Shown: positions 9,957 to 19,749 of the stretch, one piece after another
How the letters are laid out: the number at the start of each line of letters is the position of its first letter
How positions within the stretch are numbered: the stretch's first letter is position 1
Source of the DNA: Sinohyriopsis cumingii
Lineage: Eukaryota; Mollusca; Bivalvia; Unionida; Unionidae
Assembly: GCA_028554795.2 (NCBI GenBank)
Contig: CM068824.1
Location: forward strand, 163,860,130 to 163,924,129
Length of the DNA stretch: 64,000 bases
Direction of reading: 5' to 3'
Notes under the pieces: model-generated
Seen by the model: the letters and a program-made list of their open reading frames with translations, nothing else
The model's database searches: none
Told to the model about the DNA's origin: nothing
Position numbers and translations under genes: made by a program

Positions 9957-11160
9957 TCTCTTCATGGATACTATACAAGAGATGATTCGTGGTTTGCCTG
10001 TGGAGTTGAGAGAACGCAATTAACACGAGTTTGTCAAAATGCAAGTCAAACGTAAAGAACAATTGCATCCGAGCAATCATCAACTTTTAAATTACTGCTA
10101 GTACCTGAATTCCCGAGGAAGATCTAGACGCTTGCCAAAATCTTGTACACCAAAAATATTGTCTGTAGAGGAAAATTCTATGCGACGTGTGGAGTGCAAG
10201 TTAGTGATTAAACAATTTGGATACGCCACTTGAGTACAATCATTTCTGTGCAAGAAGTACATTTATTACTTTCAACAAAAGAGGGTTTAACAACTTGCTA
10301 CCATGCCACGACCTATATCATTAGTGATACAACAGATTCCGTGGAGGGAAGCCAATGATAGTATCCAGAGTTGTAGGATTATAAACACTTATTACGAGAA
10401 CTGCGTCCATTGAATTAAGGGCGTCGTGTAGTGTGCCTCTATTTGACTTTCTTTTTGAGATTTCGTTTCCCAGCCAATTTCTTGTGGACTCTTTACGTTC
10501 TGTGCCTCATAGTACCACCAAAAACATGAAGGTGGTACCTATATATGTACACGAGAGACTCATTCTGTTAAAAGCCTTGCTCTTTCATCTCGATACTTCT
10601 CTAAATGTACGGGAAAAAAGATTCCTCAACTTTTCGTCACTAAAGATTTTTACGAAGATGTGTGTATAGCTTGTGACTTACAACCTCACTAGCAAAACGT
10701 ACGTGACTGGAAAAGTCTTGGTTTCGAGGCTTGGACAAAAGAAGCGGCAAGTTATGCCAAAGATTTGTTATCATGACTACTAACGTTCAGTGAAAAAAGT
10801 AACATATAAACCTGTGTTAGCCAAAGTGTCAGGAGAAGAACTCGACATCGAAGAAAACCACCCCATTCAGGACAGGAATGTCATTGACAGGGACACCCTA
10901 GAAAGGCCATTCCGGGAGGACATCTGTGTGATTGTGCCAAATGTAGAGACTCTAAGAACATTATCCAGTGTCCCTTGGACACCACACCTTCGTCAACAAA
11001 AATGTTGTTCAGTGACCTGTTTATTTTCCAGTTTGATAATTTTTTTATTTGTATTTTGTCGATGTATTTAACCAATTGGCTTTTAGGTATTTTTGTCTTT
11101 CTTGTTCAATTTAAAAAAATTTGAAGAAAACAAACGTGTCCTGAAAAAGTATATATGCTC
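9957..11160 (+). other. Polinton-1 segment with small unassigned ORF remnants
   Basis: Short frames lie between the BIR gene and the ATPase. One at 9,960-10,020 (MDTIQEMIRGLPVELRERN) is hydrophilic. One near 10,790-11,071 is acidic at first and then hydrophobic. An alternative frame near 10,905-10,990 has a GGHLCDCAKC cluster. None can be tied to a family. ATATATGCTC near 11,150 could be a core promoter for the ATPase. Confidence 0.35.
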
Positions 11161-11202
11161 TTGTCTTGTATGTGTTCGTTTCAAAAGTGACATTCCCTGC
11201 AC

Positions 11203-11950
11203 TATGGCTGCCTCTTCTGTCTCTGCTCCCTCTTTCTCTACTTAACTGTGCTAGTTGGGAGGCCTTGTGTCTTTGTCATACTTTTAACATGTTAATTACT
11301 GGACCGAGCGGTTCAGGCAAAATCGAATTTGTCAAACGTTTCATAGAACATAAAAGTCATTTGACCGATCGTCAACTTCAACGTATCGTATGGCGTTACA
11401 AAGAGTGGCAATCGGCGTACAGTCTCCTGCGAGAAAGTCAAAGAGAATCCTTCGTGTTTGTGGAAGGCATTCCTGGCGAAGACGCATCGATCGTGTCTGA
11501 CCCCAGTCAAACCCATCCGGACATCTTAGACGACATGTTAGGAGAAGACGAAGAAGAAATTAGACTGTGGTTTACGCGAAAAGGGCATTATCGTAATGCC
11601 AGTGTCATTTACATCACCCAACATTTGTTTCAACAAAGTAAAGCCCATCGCACCATCATTATCAATGCTCATTATGTTTTCTTGTTTCAAAGCCATATAG
11701 ATAAATTGCAGGTGCAAGTGTTAGCCAAACAATTTGGAATTCAGTGGCTGACTCGTGCGTACGACGATACAACTCAAACCCCGAATACATATATACTCGT
11801 GGATTTAAAACCCACTAACCCCGATTATTTGCGATTTCGTACCCATCGTTTTCACCACTGGTGCCAAGACGGAGGGCCTCCCGTGTATACGTCCCCGTCG
11901 ACTTTAAAAAGTGTATATAAACTTCGGACGCTTTTGGTCTGTCTCACACA
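11203..11950 (+). pseudogene. Polinton packaging ATPase (FtsK/HerA type)
   Basis: From about 11,284 a long uninterrupted frame carries a P-loop, ITGPSGSGKIEF (near 11,300-11,335). The residue after GK is Ile, not the usual Thr/Ser. A Walker B-like hydrophobic-DD segment, DILDDMLGE, is near 11,520-11,545, followed by YITQHLFQQ (sensor-like) and ILVDLKPTNPDYLRFR. This is the Polinton/adenovirus-like genome-packaging ATPase family. The likely start ATG (11,203, MAASSVSAP) is in a different frame with a stop before the P-loop, so the 5' end is broken. The open frame technically runs to 12,164, but beyond about 11,920 it overlaps the next gene out of frame. Confidence 0.87.
11918..11935 (+). promoter_or_regulatory. 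TATA-like promoter before the gene at 11,959
   Basis: GTATATAAACTTCGGACG lies about 25-40 bp upstream of the ATG at 11,959. Position and sequence fit a eukaryotic TATA box. The inference rests on this alone. Confidence 0.4.
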
Positions 11951-11958
11951 TCGTCAAC

Positions 11959-12730
11959 ATGACGTCCCTTCAGTCTCATGTTCCCGACAAATTGTACGGC
12001 ATCAGTCGCGAAAACGTCCACTAATACATGCTCGTGTCACAGAAGCCAGTCTCAAAGGTCTTACGATGGCTTACGGTGAAAATACGTCACTTACTGCAAG
12101 GCATCATTCACATTCCTCACGAAACCAAACGCTTTCTAAGAGAAACAAAGTAGCATTGATTTAACTAGCAGATCTCCGCATCGACACTCAAACCAAAAAG
12201 CAAATCATTTTGAAAAATGGAGGTAGCTGTTATCTAGGAGTCTAGGAGGTGTCATCATTCGCTCCCTCTTAAAATGGGAACCCAATCCCCCAAAGGTCAT
12301 CCCAAAGAAAAAAGCCACTCCCCTACCCTAACGTACTCAGAAGAAAATTAGCCGTGGTGTCAAGATCAGATCGCAGCCCCAGAAGAAGAAAAGTCCTCAG
12401 AAAAAGAAAAGACCCAAGAAAAAAACCCAGAAATCAGCTTCTATCCGCAAGAGGCAATAGAGTCCGGGCGCAACCTTGCATTCCCAAGTCACAACCTGCA
12501 GCAACGGTGACCGCGTCTCCAGTAGCCTCATGTTCTTCCAGTTCCCCTTTGCTAGTGATCCCAAACTCAGTTTGACAGCCGTTTTTCACCATTTGATGAA
12601 AAAATGGAAGCCCATGTCTCCAAGATCTTCTCCTCCAGCGGTGATACCCTCCTCCTCTTTAGTGTCAGCGGCAGATTCTAACAAAGTAACTGCCCCCCCA
12701 CACACACACACACAAATCAAACTCCAATAG
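11959..12730 (+). pseudogene. Basic Polinton-associated protein (PX-like position), broken
   Basis: An ATG at 11,959 follows a TATA-like box. The frame has a stop within 20 codons, then resumes (VLRWLTVKIRHLLQGIIHIP), and later becomes Lys/Glu- and Pro-rich, with ISFYPQEAIESG near 12,430-12,465. A protein of this kind (short hydrophobic/basic N-part, charged linker, conserved Phe-Tyr-Pro near the C terminus) commonly sits between the ATPase and the capsid genes in animal Polintons. Its function is not established to my knowledge. A (CA)n run lies at 12,697-12,716. Confidence 0.5.
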
Positions 12731-12869
12731 AGATAGGGTATGTTACAGAGTTTACTAGATTTATCTAGGCAAGAGCTGTCACGATTTAATCCTTTGAGAA
12801 CCCCTCAATGACGCGTGATACCTGTCAGAAAGTTGACACGACGTAGAGACAATCAGTGGCGATGCATTC

Positions 12870-13330
12870 CACTATAAAAAAAGACCTTTGGTAAACGATG
12901 GGAATCAGCGGTTTTGTGCTCCTGGGCACAAAAAGATGTCACCTAAAACAAGTATACACCATCACCATCGCTGTTCTCCTGTCCCAAAAGGAAAAAGGAA
13001 AAAGAAAACGACAGTCTTGTCGTTTGAATCCGCATCCGAAAAAAAAACGTTAAGCAAGCGTCGACATCTACCTAAGAAAAGACCCAGTCTTACAAAGAAA
13101 AAGAAGTTGCTGAAAAAAGGATGATTTTGTATGCCTGTTCTGTTACCACATTTTCTCAAAAAACTTCCTGGTCTATTGCCAGCAGTAAAAAAATAAGATA
13201 AAAAGACGCATTTTACGCGATGGACTTCAGTGTATTTCTGATTCTAAACCAAAAAGATGTTTCTTAAAAGACGTGCACATCACTATCACTCTCTTGCCAA
13301 AAAGGAAATAACAAGAAAGGACTGCCTCCT
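12870..13330 (+). pseudogene. Basic Lys/Arg/His-rich peptide(s), duplicated unit
   Basis: An open frame at 12,888-13,124 encodes a strongly basic 78-residue peptide with HKKMSPKTSIHHHHR followed by Lys-rich blocks. A TATA-like ACTATAAAA lies just upstream (12,871). From about 13,248 a second, diverged unit repeats the theme (KKMFLKRRAHHYHS), so an ancestral duplication is likely. Such peptides in Polintons and adenoviruses are candidate DNA-condensing core proteins. That role is inferred from composition only. Confidence 0.45.
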
Positions 13331-13554
13331 CGTTTAGCCAAACATTGGGACGTGTTGTACAAAACCCCTCCATCCATGTAAAAACAACTCATTTAAACAG
13401 CCTCCAAAGATGTATTTAATTCCGTGCGCGAATATTGTTTGAGTGTCTTGAAAGGAACGATACCACGTGTCAAAGAAGTCAAAGGATATCCACCGAATTT
13501 CGACTCTTGGATCGACGCTTCAAAAGTCATCGACAATAAAAATAAGTGGCCATC
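13331..13554 (+). other. Small ORF remnant between core-like and membrane protein genes
   Basis: The frame at 13,424-13,540 contains MREYCLSVLKGTIPRVKEVKG followed by PPNFDSWIDA, after which the frame passes into the next gene's sequence. I do not recognise the family. Confidence 0.3.
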
Positions 13555-13866
13555 ATGTCCTTCATTACAGCCTCAACCACCACAGCGACCACTCCTTCAC
13601 CGAGTTCTTTTCTATCAGATCAACAAAAGCAACCCTTCTGGGTGTGGTGTGGAGAACGTGTGCCAAAAACGAAAATCGTCTTTTTGTGCCAAATCTTTGT
13701 GGTGTATTGTATCATCGGTACTGCCATTGCTAATCTGAGTTTTCAACATGGAGACAAACAATCGTGGACCATTTTACTGAGCAGATGCATCGGTTACCTT
13801 CACCCCAATCCTTCCCTGAAATACTCTGACGGTAACAACGGGAGTCTTTGCCGCCAACGGCAGTAA
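13555..13866 (+). CDS. Polinton-1 small membrane protein
   Basis: Uninterrupted frame of about 103 codons. I chose the ATG at 13,555 (MSFITAS), three codons inside the longest frame. The first 30 residues are Ser/Thr-rich. Residues about 42-63 (KIVFLCQIFVVYCIIGTAIA) form one transmembrane segment, followed by a C-terminal segment ending near GYLHPNPSLKYS. A one-span protein with this layout is regularly found next to the minor capsid gene in Polintons. Its exact role is not known to me. It is one of the few element genes still open. Confidence 0.6.
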   Translation: MSFITASTTTATTPSPSSFLSDQQKQPFWVWCGERVPKTKIVFLCQIFVVYCIIGTAIANLSFQHGDKQSWTILLSRCIGYLHPNPSLKYSDGNNGSLCRQRQ

Positions 13867-13956
13867 CCCTCTCAACAGTCACAACAACAACAACAATCTT
13901 ATTTTAGACACTCCATTGACCTCCAGTGTACTCTCGGACAGCAGAAATCTGGAATT

Positions 13957-14766
13957 ATGAATAAACAATTTTATTTAACTTTACCCGGTGACAGTTCCAT
14001 GGATGTGTTTCCCCACAATAATTTTGTGCTGTTTCACGGCCAAATTACGTCAGGGCATCCATTTGGATTCACCCTACACTGAACGATCAAGTGCAATAAT
14101 ATTTGAATGAAAACGAATCTGTTGATCCCTCGATACTCCACGGTACATCTATATGTTGAACATTTCTGCAGGCTATTATGTTAGTGGTCAACATTTGGTG
14201 GACACAGTTGCTGCCAAATTCAATGCGCTGTTTGGGAAACCTTTGGACAAACTAAAACGAAGTGTCACCGTTAAGTACCATAAAGTGGCTCATCGCCTAC
14301 TGATGAATTTTGTTATGCCAAAACATTGTTCATTACATTTTGACCAGAATTGTTTGACATTTTGGGTGAAGATTTCAAGATGTTCAAGGGTCCACTCATA
14401 CCACCCATCGCCAACAACTTGAAGTTTGAGAAGTTTTTTCGTTATCTTGTAGAACTGAACGAAGGATTAAATTTGATCTTTGTATACTCCGATGGGGTGA
14501 TCTACAACGTGGTGTGACACACATCCCCACCATTACCGAGAATCATTCCATTCAAAGCGGATTCTATTACGACCAATGACGAAGGTGAAAACACCGATCA
14601 CGTTCACCGCGAATATGTACATCCTCACTATTTACCTGTCAGTAAGTTGTATTTCGACAGTGTCAACATTGGTATAAGAGGAGATTTGGGACAATATATT
14701 CCATTCTCCACAGTGAACGTCACAGTGAAACTCCATTTTCGAAAACGATTCTCTGATGACTTGTAA
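13957..14766 (+). pseudogene. Penton-like minor capsid protein of Polinton-1
   Basis: An ATG at 13,957 begins a frame whose start (FYLTLPGDSSMDVFP) and end (HYLPVSKLYF near 14,630-14,660, VTVKLHFRKRFSDDL before TAA at 14,764) are characteristic of the Polinton minor capsid (penton-like, single jelly-roll) protein. About 270 codons is the expected length. Several stops and frameshifts lie in between, for example after 14,080 and near 14,515. The next gene begins four bases after the stop. The identification is from recognised motifs, not a search. Confidence 0.75.
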
Positions 14767-14769
14767 GTC

Positions 14770-15104
14770 ATGTATCCTGTGTACCAAGGAGTCGCTCGAC
14801 AGCGAGGACATAGTTTTGGATATATATGCTGAAATCGGGGTTTCGTTCGGTGGCCTCCGTGTTGAAACTGATGGTGATACTAGGATTGCACGCCTTGAAA
14901 ATAGGCCGCTTTGACGCTAGGCAAAGAATTTCTTCGAAATGTCACCATCGACAAACGAAACCCCAAAGAAACCTTCTTGAGAGACTGGAAAAGACATTTT
15001 GGGCCGACGAGAAACTCCTATAAATACCCTGGACGCTGCCTAGTCAGGCATTACTGCTTTCCTGATACCACAGCAAGGACAAGTAGAAAGAGACAAAGAA
15101 AATA
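14770..15104 (+). pseudogene. Small basic virion-type protein (Polinton-1)
   Basis: An ATG at 14,770 (MYPVYQGVARQRGHSFGYI) follows the minor capsid gene by three bases. The frame soon breaks, and later coding-like pieces lie in other frames near 14,911-15,105. A short Gly/Arg-rich protein with a Tyr-rich start is commonly found between the two capsid genes of animal Polintons. Its function is unknown. Confidence 0.5.
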
Positions 15105-15158
15105 AGAACTGTCCGAGAATTATACTGTTTTGATTATTAAAAAACAGAGAAAAAAATG

Positions 15159-16060
15159 ATGCACCGAGAGTCTTGCTATTGTTCCAAGTTGGAACTGGAT
15201 CTTTTTGCCATGTCACCCACAATGATGACGATGCAAGAATCCCAATGTGTAGAATTTCATCCCATCTCCTCTTTGACGACCTCATCCCCCATCGAATTTT
15301 AAATGAAAGGACAGCTCGAAGATTACATCGATCTGAATATCAGTTACTTGTACCTGAAAGTTAAATTGATAAAGACGGACGACACCTCTACGGGAGCCGA
15401 TGCTAGAGTAGCTCCCGTCAACAATTTCTTGCATTCCTTATTCAGCGAAGAGGATTTTACTTGAAAAAGAAACTAGTCAGCAGCAGCATGGATACTTAAC
15501 CTTACCGAGAGTACCTAGACAATCTCTTGACGTACTGAAAAGATGCCACGAACACGCAGCTGGATTCTTGCGTCGTATGGAAACCTGACATAGCGGGCGA
15601 GGACAAGTTTAACGATATAGCCGTGACAGCAGTTGACGATCATCATAATGTTGGCTCTAACGACCGTCGAAAGAAAATGCTGCAAAGATATAGTTTAAAA
15701 CTGATGGATCGTTTACATTTGGACATGTGGTTGCAAGAGAAGTATTTGCTGAACGGGGTTGATATCCGCCTGAGACTCAATCTCAGCAGTTCCGTTTTCC
15801 AATTTGATGGCCTATGCCAACGAGTACAAAACATTATCAAAAAGACCAGATTCTACTTTGTACGACGTGTGTACGTGTTACCTAATGTGGGAAACGACAT
15901 CAGCCACACTTTGAGCAGAACGATCGCCAAATATCCGATACGACGCGTGGAAGTGAAAACCTTCACCATTGCTGGTGGAGAAATTGAAAGGCAGGATATC
16001 GTGGATGCAGAACCAAAAGACAAAGACGAAGGGGTGATGCTAATGCCCAGATGGCCATAA
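15159..16060 (+). pseudogene. Major capsid protein of Polinton-1, shortened
   Basis: A double ATG (15,156/15,159) opens a frame with CYCSKLELDLFAM, then PIEF followed by a stop, then LEDYIDLNISYLY. The final part, 15,623-16,060, is one clean 145-codon frame with LHLDMWLQEKYLLNGVDI, IKKTRFYFVRRVYV and YPIRRVEVKTFTI. These segments, in this order, mark the Polinton major capsid family (annotated in many genomes as F54H12.2-like). Total length is about 300 codons, shorter than I expect for the family, so the C terminus may be lost. At least three breaks are present. Confidence 0.8.
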
Positions 16061-16079
16061 CAAGAACAACATTTTGCAA

Positions 16080-16430
16080 ATCACCTGGCAGAAACAATTA
16101 CTGGGTTGACCAAGAAAGATTGCTATGGATGCCAAAAACGATCACCCCAGTCAAATTCAACACGATAAATTTCTAATGAGGAGTCGAGAGGAAAAATTGG
16201 ACGAGTAGCTGGATGAAGCTTGGAGTCTCATCTCGGAAGAAGCATCAGTGGCATAAAGACTTGCGTGATCATTACTCTCCTCCATTGATTGATCTAGATA
16301 TCCATCGCATTGAATATCTCTTGGCCCAGAGTACGGAGACGAAGCAAAGAAAGGTATTCTTGACAGAGATTTTCAAGCAAAAATTCAGGATTGAGTTGAT
16401 ATCTTATCATTACTTGTGAAACAAGCAAAA
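16080..16430 (+). pseudogene. Small Polinton-associated ORF with C-x2-C motif, frameshifted
   Basis: One frame reads KKDCYGCQKRSP near 16,108-16,143. An overlapping frame reads DHPSQIQHDKFLM near 16,138-16,176. Together they indicate a frameshift inside one small protein whose Cys pair and Pro-Ser-Gln-x-x-His stretch I have seen in Polinton gene sets. A frame at 16,213-16,419 continues in a third phase. No function is known. Confidence 0.4.
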
Positions 16431-16441
16431 AACAAAACAAA

Positions 16442-16997
16442 ATGGATACCTGGGAACTTTATTGCCTTTTGAAAAACAGTTCGTACACCGCTTCTTTGAA
16501 TCCTGTCGTGTGCGCTAAAGTTGAACTTCCTCATCGCAAACCTAAAGACTATCAAGCTTATGTCATCAACACGGACAACAGTCATCTCCCAGGAACCCAC
16601 ATTGTAGCCATCTACTTTCTCCACGACGCCTGTGTGGAGTATTTTGATTCGCATTTTGGAAGACGACATCATCGACTTTATGAGAAGAAATGTCCAGACA
16701 ACACAGTTCAATAATGTTAAATTAGAAGACACAGATTCCATGGTGTGTGGACAATGTTGTGTGTATTTTCTTCCTCAACGCAGTCTTGGATTTCCCTTAG
16801 AACATTTAGTGACTTATTGTGATCGTGAGTCTTCTAGGAACGATGAAAAAGTAGATCGATGGTTTTGTGACCATTATGGATATATCTTGTCTTTAGCTAG
16901 GAAACGTAGTCCACATCAATGGCCAAATGACCTCCATCAGTGGAAGTTTAACTTGACTTTGCAACATTGTCAACCTTGTCAAAAAGTTGTTATTTGA
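16442..16997 (+). pseudogene. Adenain-like (C5/Ulp1-fold) cysteine protease, one frameshift
   Basis: The ATG at 16,442 opens a frame with GTHIVAIYF (catalytic His region, near 16,592-16,618) and EYFDSHFG (acidic residue region, near 16,638-16,661). The frame is then lost. The remaining coding sequence, 16,665-16,997, is in another phase and has GQCCVYFL (near 16,750-16,773) holding the Gln/Cys active-site motif. His, Asp and Cys order and spacing fit the adenovirus-type maturation protease found in Polintons. A single indel near 16,660 is enough to explain the break. AATAAA follows at about 17,041. Confidence 0.82.
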
Positions 16998-17193
16998 TAT
17001 TGTATGAATTGTTATATTATATGTTGGTGAATTGTTGGTTGAATAAAACTGTTGTCAAAAAAATTGTTGTTCGTGGTTTGTATGAAACATTTTTTTTTTT
17101 ATCATTATGCATGCTCTTTGACTTCTCTCTATTCCTCACCATGAGATGAGCTATAGCGTTCCTTCGCAAAAACCGTAGGGATGTTTTCTATCG

Positions 17194-17215
17194 CGTCCGC
17201 GTTTGAGACATATAA
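17194..17215 (+). promoter_or_regulatory. Shared TATA-type promoter motif, copy 1
   Basis: CGTCCG, two variable positions, then TTGAGACATATAA. The same motif with 20 of 22 identical bases is at 18,795-18,816, 1.6 kb away. Each copy precedes a coiled-coil frame. The ATG at 17,269 is 54 bp downstream. Confidence 0.5.
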
Positions 17216-17268
17216 GTAGTGCGGTCCCCAGTCCGTCCATTAATTGTTGACTCGTCAACCTATGAAGA

Positions 17269-17683
17269 ATGACTTCTAATTTAGCTAAATTGAATGAAGC
17301 CCACGTGAAATTACATCGTGTCAGGCAAAGCCTGATACCCATGCCTGAAGAGATAAAGAATGTCAGGATGTTAAATGTAGCCCAAGCCTAGAAAAAGTCT
17401 TCAGAGATGAAATCAAGAAGGAGCAAGAAGAGTGGACCGAGAAGTATCGACTTCAGAAGAAGAGAGACAGAGAGAGAGACAGAGAGAGACAGAGAGAGAG
17501 AGAGACAGAGAGAGCAGCAACAGGAGCCACACAGAGGATTTGCCGACTGCCGTGTGGACACGAAAGAGTTCTTATCTTTCCGCAGAAGCAGACCCTATCC
17601 TGTATGAAAGCCTGCAGCCAGACCGGGACTCAATCTTAGACGATAAGACATTGGCACAACCCGGAACAAGACAGGCCTTTTAA
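17269..17683 (+). pseudogene. Coiled-coil protein remnant 1 (Polinton-1 right arm)
   Basis: ATG at 17,269 (MTSNLAKLNEAHVKLHRVRQ) with a stop at 17,389, after which an alternate phase gives KEQEEWTEKYRLQKKRDRER. This runs into a (GA)n tract (17,458-17,515) that has probably expanded and destroyed the frame. The composition is heptad-like and strongly charged. No family is recognised. Confidence 0.45.
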
Positions 17684-17804
17684 GGGCTACCCCAACAATC
17701 TAGAAAAGACATACTCCTCTATTGCCAAAATATTTCTCTGTATTTGTGTTTGTAGGTTAAAAATAGATGTATACCTATAAACACTTTGTTTCTCTGGCGT
17801 GTAA

Positions 17805-17838
<34 letters not shown>

Positions 17839-17920
17839 ATAAGTGATGGGATAAAAGATAGTCTGTGTGATTTTTTATATGTATGCGTGGTAATAAAGTG
17901 TTGTTTGAAAGGTAAAGAAG

Positions 17921-18312
17921 ATGAGCAGAATCAGCAAATTGTTGGAACTTCAAATGGAATATGCCAGGATACTCCTGGATGAGCTGGTCATGGAGGCCAT
18001 TGCAGAAAATGCCAGATTTGAGGAAGAGGAGGAAAAAAGAAGAAAGAAGAGGAGAAGAAAAAGAAAAGACAGCTCTTGCCTCACCTCATACTTAGGCAAA
18101 CATGTGAGGTCAAACCTGAGGTGAGGGCGCCATCACCTCCACAACAACGTGAGCCACAGCTACAATTTGAAGAAGATTTGGAGAGGCAGAGACAAGAATG
18201 TGAGCCTCAGCGAGCCCTGCAAGTAAGGAGACAACATCATCCACAGGCAGGAAACATGATAGCAAGGGAGAGATACGTCAGAATCCCACAAAATGAAGAT
18301 TGTGTTTTCTGA
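17921..18312 (+). pseudogene. Coiled-coil protein remnant 2 (Polinton-1 right arm)
   Basis: ATG at 17,921 opens SRISKLLELQMEYARILLDE, a clear amphipathic helix, followed by a Glu run and a Lys/Arg-rich block up to TGA at 18,122. A second frame (18,076-18,312) continues Gln/Glu/Arg-rich sequence, implying a frameshift. A (GT)n tract lies just upstream (17,810-17,836). No function can be assigned. Confidence 0.45.
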
Positions 18313-18503
18313 AGCCACTCAAGTGGCCACTGCGCTCCCAACGCCAACTGTCAATTGGGACAATGACTGGAGTCGGCGATGCGTATGTGGTGCCCGGTCT
18401 AGAAGGTGTCACCTTTAACCGGGTGCATTTGGAGTTAGAAAAAACAGCCCTTCTAAGGGCTAACCAGATCTCCAGAAAGACAATCTAATCCCGAAACACA
18501 AAA

Positions 18504-18509
<6 letters not shown>

Positions 18510-18546
<37 letters not shown>

Positions 18547-18564
18547 TGTGTGCGCGCGTACGTT

Positions 18565-18643
<79 letters not shown>
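18510..18643. repeat. (TG)n/(TA)n compound microsatellite
   Basis: About 35 bp of TG repeats, a short mixed stretch, TG again, and then about 60 bp of pure TA. It sits between the second and third coiled-coil remnants. Confidence 0.97.
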
Positions 18644-18646
<3 letters not shown>

Positions 18647-18794
18647 TGTTAATTTGTTTCTTAAGCAAAAACAATTGTCCCTAAACACAAAAAGTTTGGC
18701 TCGTAAATTATTTTATTTTAAGTGAGCACTACTGTCTCTGAAAATTGTTTGGTAGGTGATATGGGTAGGTGGTGAGAAGGAATTTTTTACTTCA

Positions 18795-18816
18795 CGTCCG
18801 TGCTTGAGACATATAA
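18795..18816 (+). promoter_or_regulatory. Shared TATA-type promoter motif, copy 2
   Basis: Matches the motif at 17,194-17,215 at 20 of 22 positions, including TTGAGACATATAA, and precedes the third coiled-coil remnant. Confidence 0.5.
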
Positions 18817-18879
18817 TGTGGAGCGTTGGTCATTCGCGCCATTCAACAGGGAATAGAAAATTTGCTTCAAACCACATGG

Positions 18880-19193
18880 ACAAGATGATGAAATTGCAAT
18901 TGAGGTGGTGGATACCATAGGCATGGTGGAAGAAACGCTCATCAGAATAGAGTATGGGGCTTATAGCACGCACAGATTGAAAATTGAGATTAATAATTTG
19001 AAGGAAGGGAAAGAAATATTTAGAGACATGATAAAATAGGACAAAGAGGAGAAGGAGGACAAAAAAGAAATGAGAAGATGGAATGACAAGATTGGAAAAG
19101 AAGAGGAGAATGAGGAAAGGAAACAGGAGGAGGAAGACGAGAAGGAGGAGAAAGAGAACTGGAGGAAGAAGAAGAAGACAAAACAAATGTGAC
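18880..19193 (+). pseudogene. Coiled-coil protein remnant 3 (Polinton-1 right arm)
   Basis: One frame reads VVDTIGMVEETLIRIEYGA and THRLKIEINNLKEGKEIFRD, then a TAG near 19,037, then a long Glu/Lys-rich tail to TGA near 19,191. It lies directly inside the right terminal repeat. The helix pattern and acidic tail resemble those of the other right-arm remnants, which suggests a small gene family. The function is unknown. Confidence 0.45.
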
Positions 19194-19248
19194 GGAGAAG
19201 ACGAGAAAATGGTGGAGGGGAAGAAGAGAAGAGAGAAATTAGAAGAAG

Positions 19249-19743
19249 AAACCCCAATACCCTTTTCATGGCCAATCCATTGCCTCGAAAAGATATAAAT
19301 TTTCTCTTGCCTAAATTTTTTTCTTCTCAGTCGGTTGTATATATGTTTGTATGATAGATTTACGTCCATAAATCTATATTTGTGTGATATGTCTATGTCT
19401 CTGTCTATTTATATAAACCTGTTTCTAACCCTGTCTCTATATCTATGTCTCTGTTTGTTGGTAGAATAAGCGTATTCAGGTCAACCCCTTGCCACGCTGT
19501 TCCGCCCGATTGAGGTCAGCCACTTGCAAAATTGTTGCCAGTGCCCAGTACCTTGAGGTCACCCATTTCAATTCATATTGTCCCTACACAGTCCCACTCC
19601 TTTTATACCTTTTGTCCCTATTGTACAAAGACCCTCTCTGGAATGCTAATTTCCATTGCCCCTATAAATCGTGTCCTAATAGTGAATACACCCAAATGTA
19701 ACAATGAAGTCCCATTGTCGTTATTGTATCCCCATTCACTATT
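19249..19743 (-). repeat. Polinton-1 right terminal inverted repeat
   Basis: Inverted partner of 4,497-4,972. The tip reads CCCCATTCACTATT, complementary to the left tip with one mismatch in the outermost three bases. It ends directly at the GACACA duplication. Confidence 0.88.
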
Positions 19744-19749
19744 GACACA
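19744..19749. repeat. Right target-site duplication of Polinton-1 (GACACA)
   Basis: Exact copy of 4,491-4,496. Confidence 0.85.

Larger units (their letters stand above)
4497..19743 (+). mobile_element. Polinton/Maverick element (Polinton-1), 15,247 bp, degenerate
   Basis: Both ends carry matching inverted repeats of roughly 480 bp, starting 5'-AG and flanked by the same 6-bp duplication. Between them lie remnants of the Polinton gene set on the + strand: protein-primed DNA polymerase B, FtsK/HerA-type packaging ATPase, membrane protein, penton-like minor capsid, major capsid and adenain-like cysteine protease. A zinc-knuckle gene is on the minus strand. The size matches the usual 15-20 kb. 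I could not recognise the retrovirus-type integrase normally present; it may be deleted or eroded. Nearly every gene has stops or frameshifts. The element lies wholly inside PhyH intron 2 in the same orientation as the host gene. Confidence 0.93.

Noticed and set aside
11166-12164. One 332-residue protein from the full open frame
   Set aside because: Only the middle (about 11,284-11,920) has ATPase motifs. The start is unrelated sequence and the last 80 codons overlap another gene, its TATA-like box included, in a different phase.
18453-18688. Minus-strand Tyr-Ile and His-Thr repeat peptides
   Set aside because: Translations of the (TA)n and (TG)n microsatellite.
18830-19369. 179-codon minus-strand protein, Ser/Phe/Leu-rich
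   Set aside because: It is the antisense of the Glu/Lys-rich coiled-coil frame and of the terminal repeat; the hydrophobic look is a shadow of GAA/AAG codons.
4497-19743. Integrated adenovirus or herpesvirus
   Set aside because: The capsid, protease and ATPase are adenovirus-like and the BIR gene recalls herpesviruses of molluscs. However, the 6-bp duplication, the ~480-bp ends starting AG, the 15-kb size and the gene set are those of Polintons.
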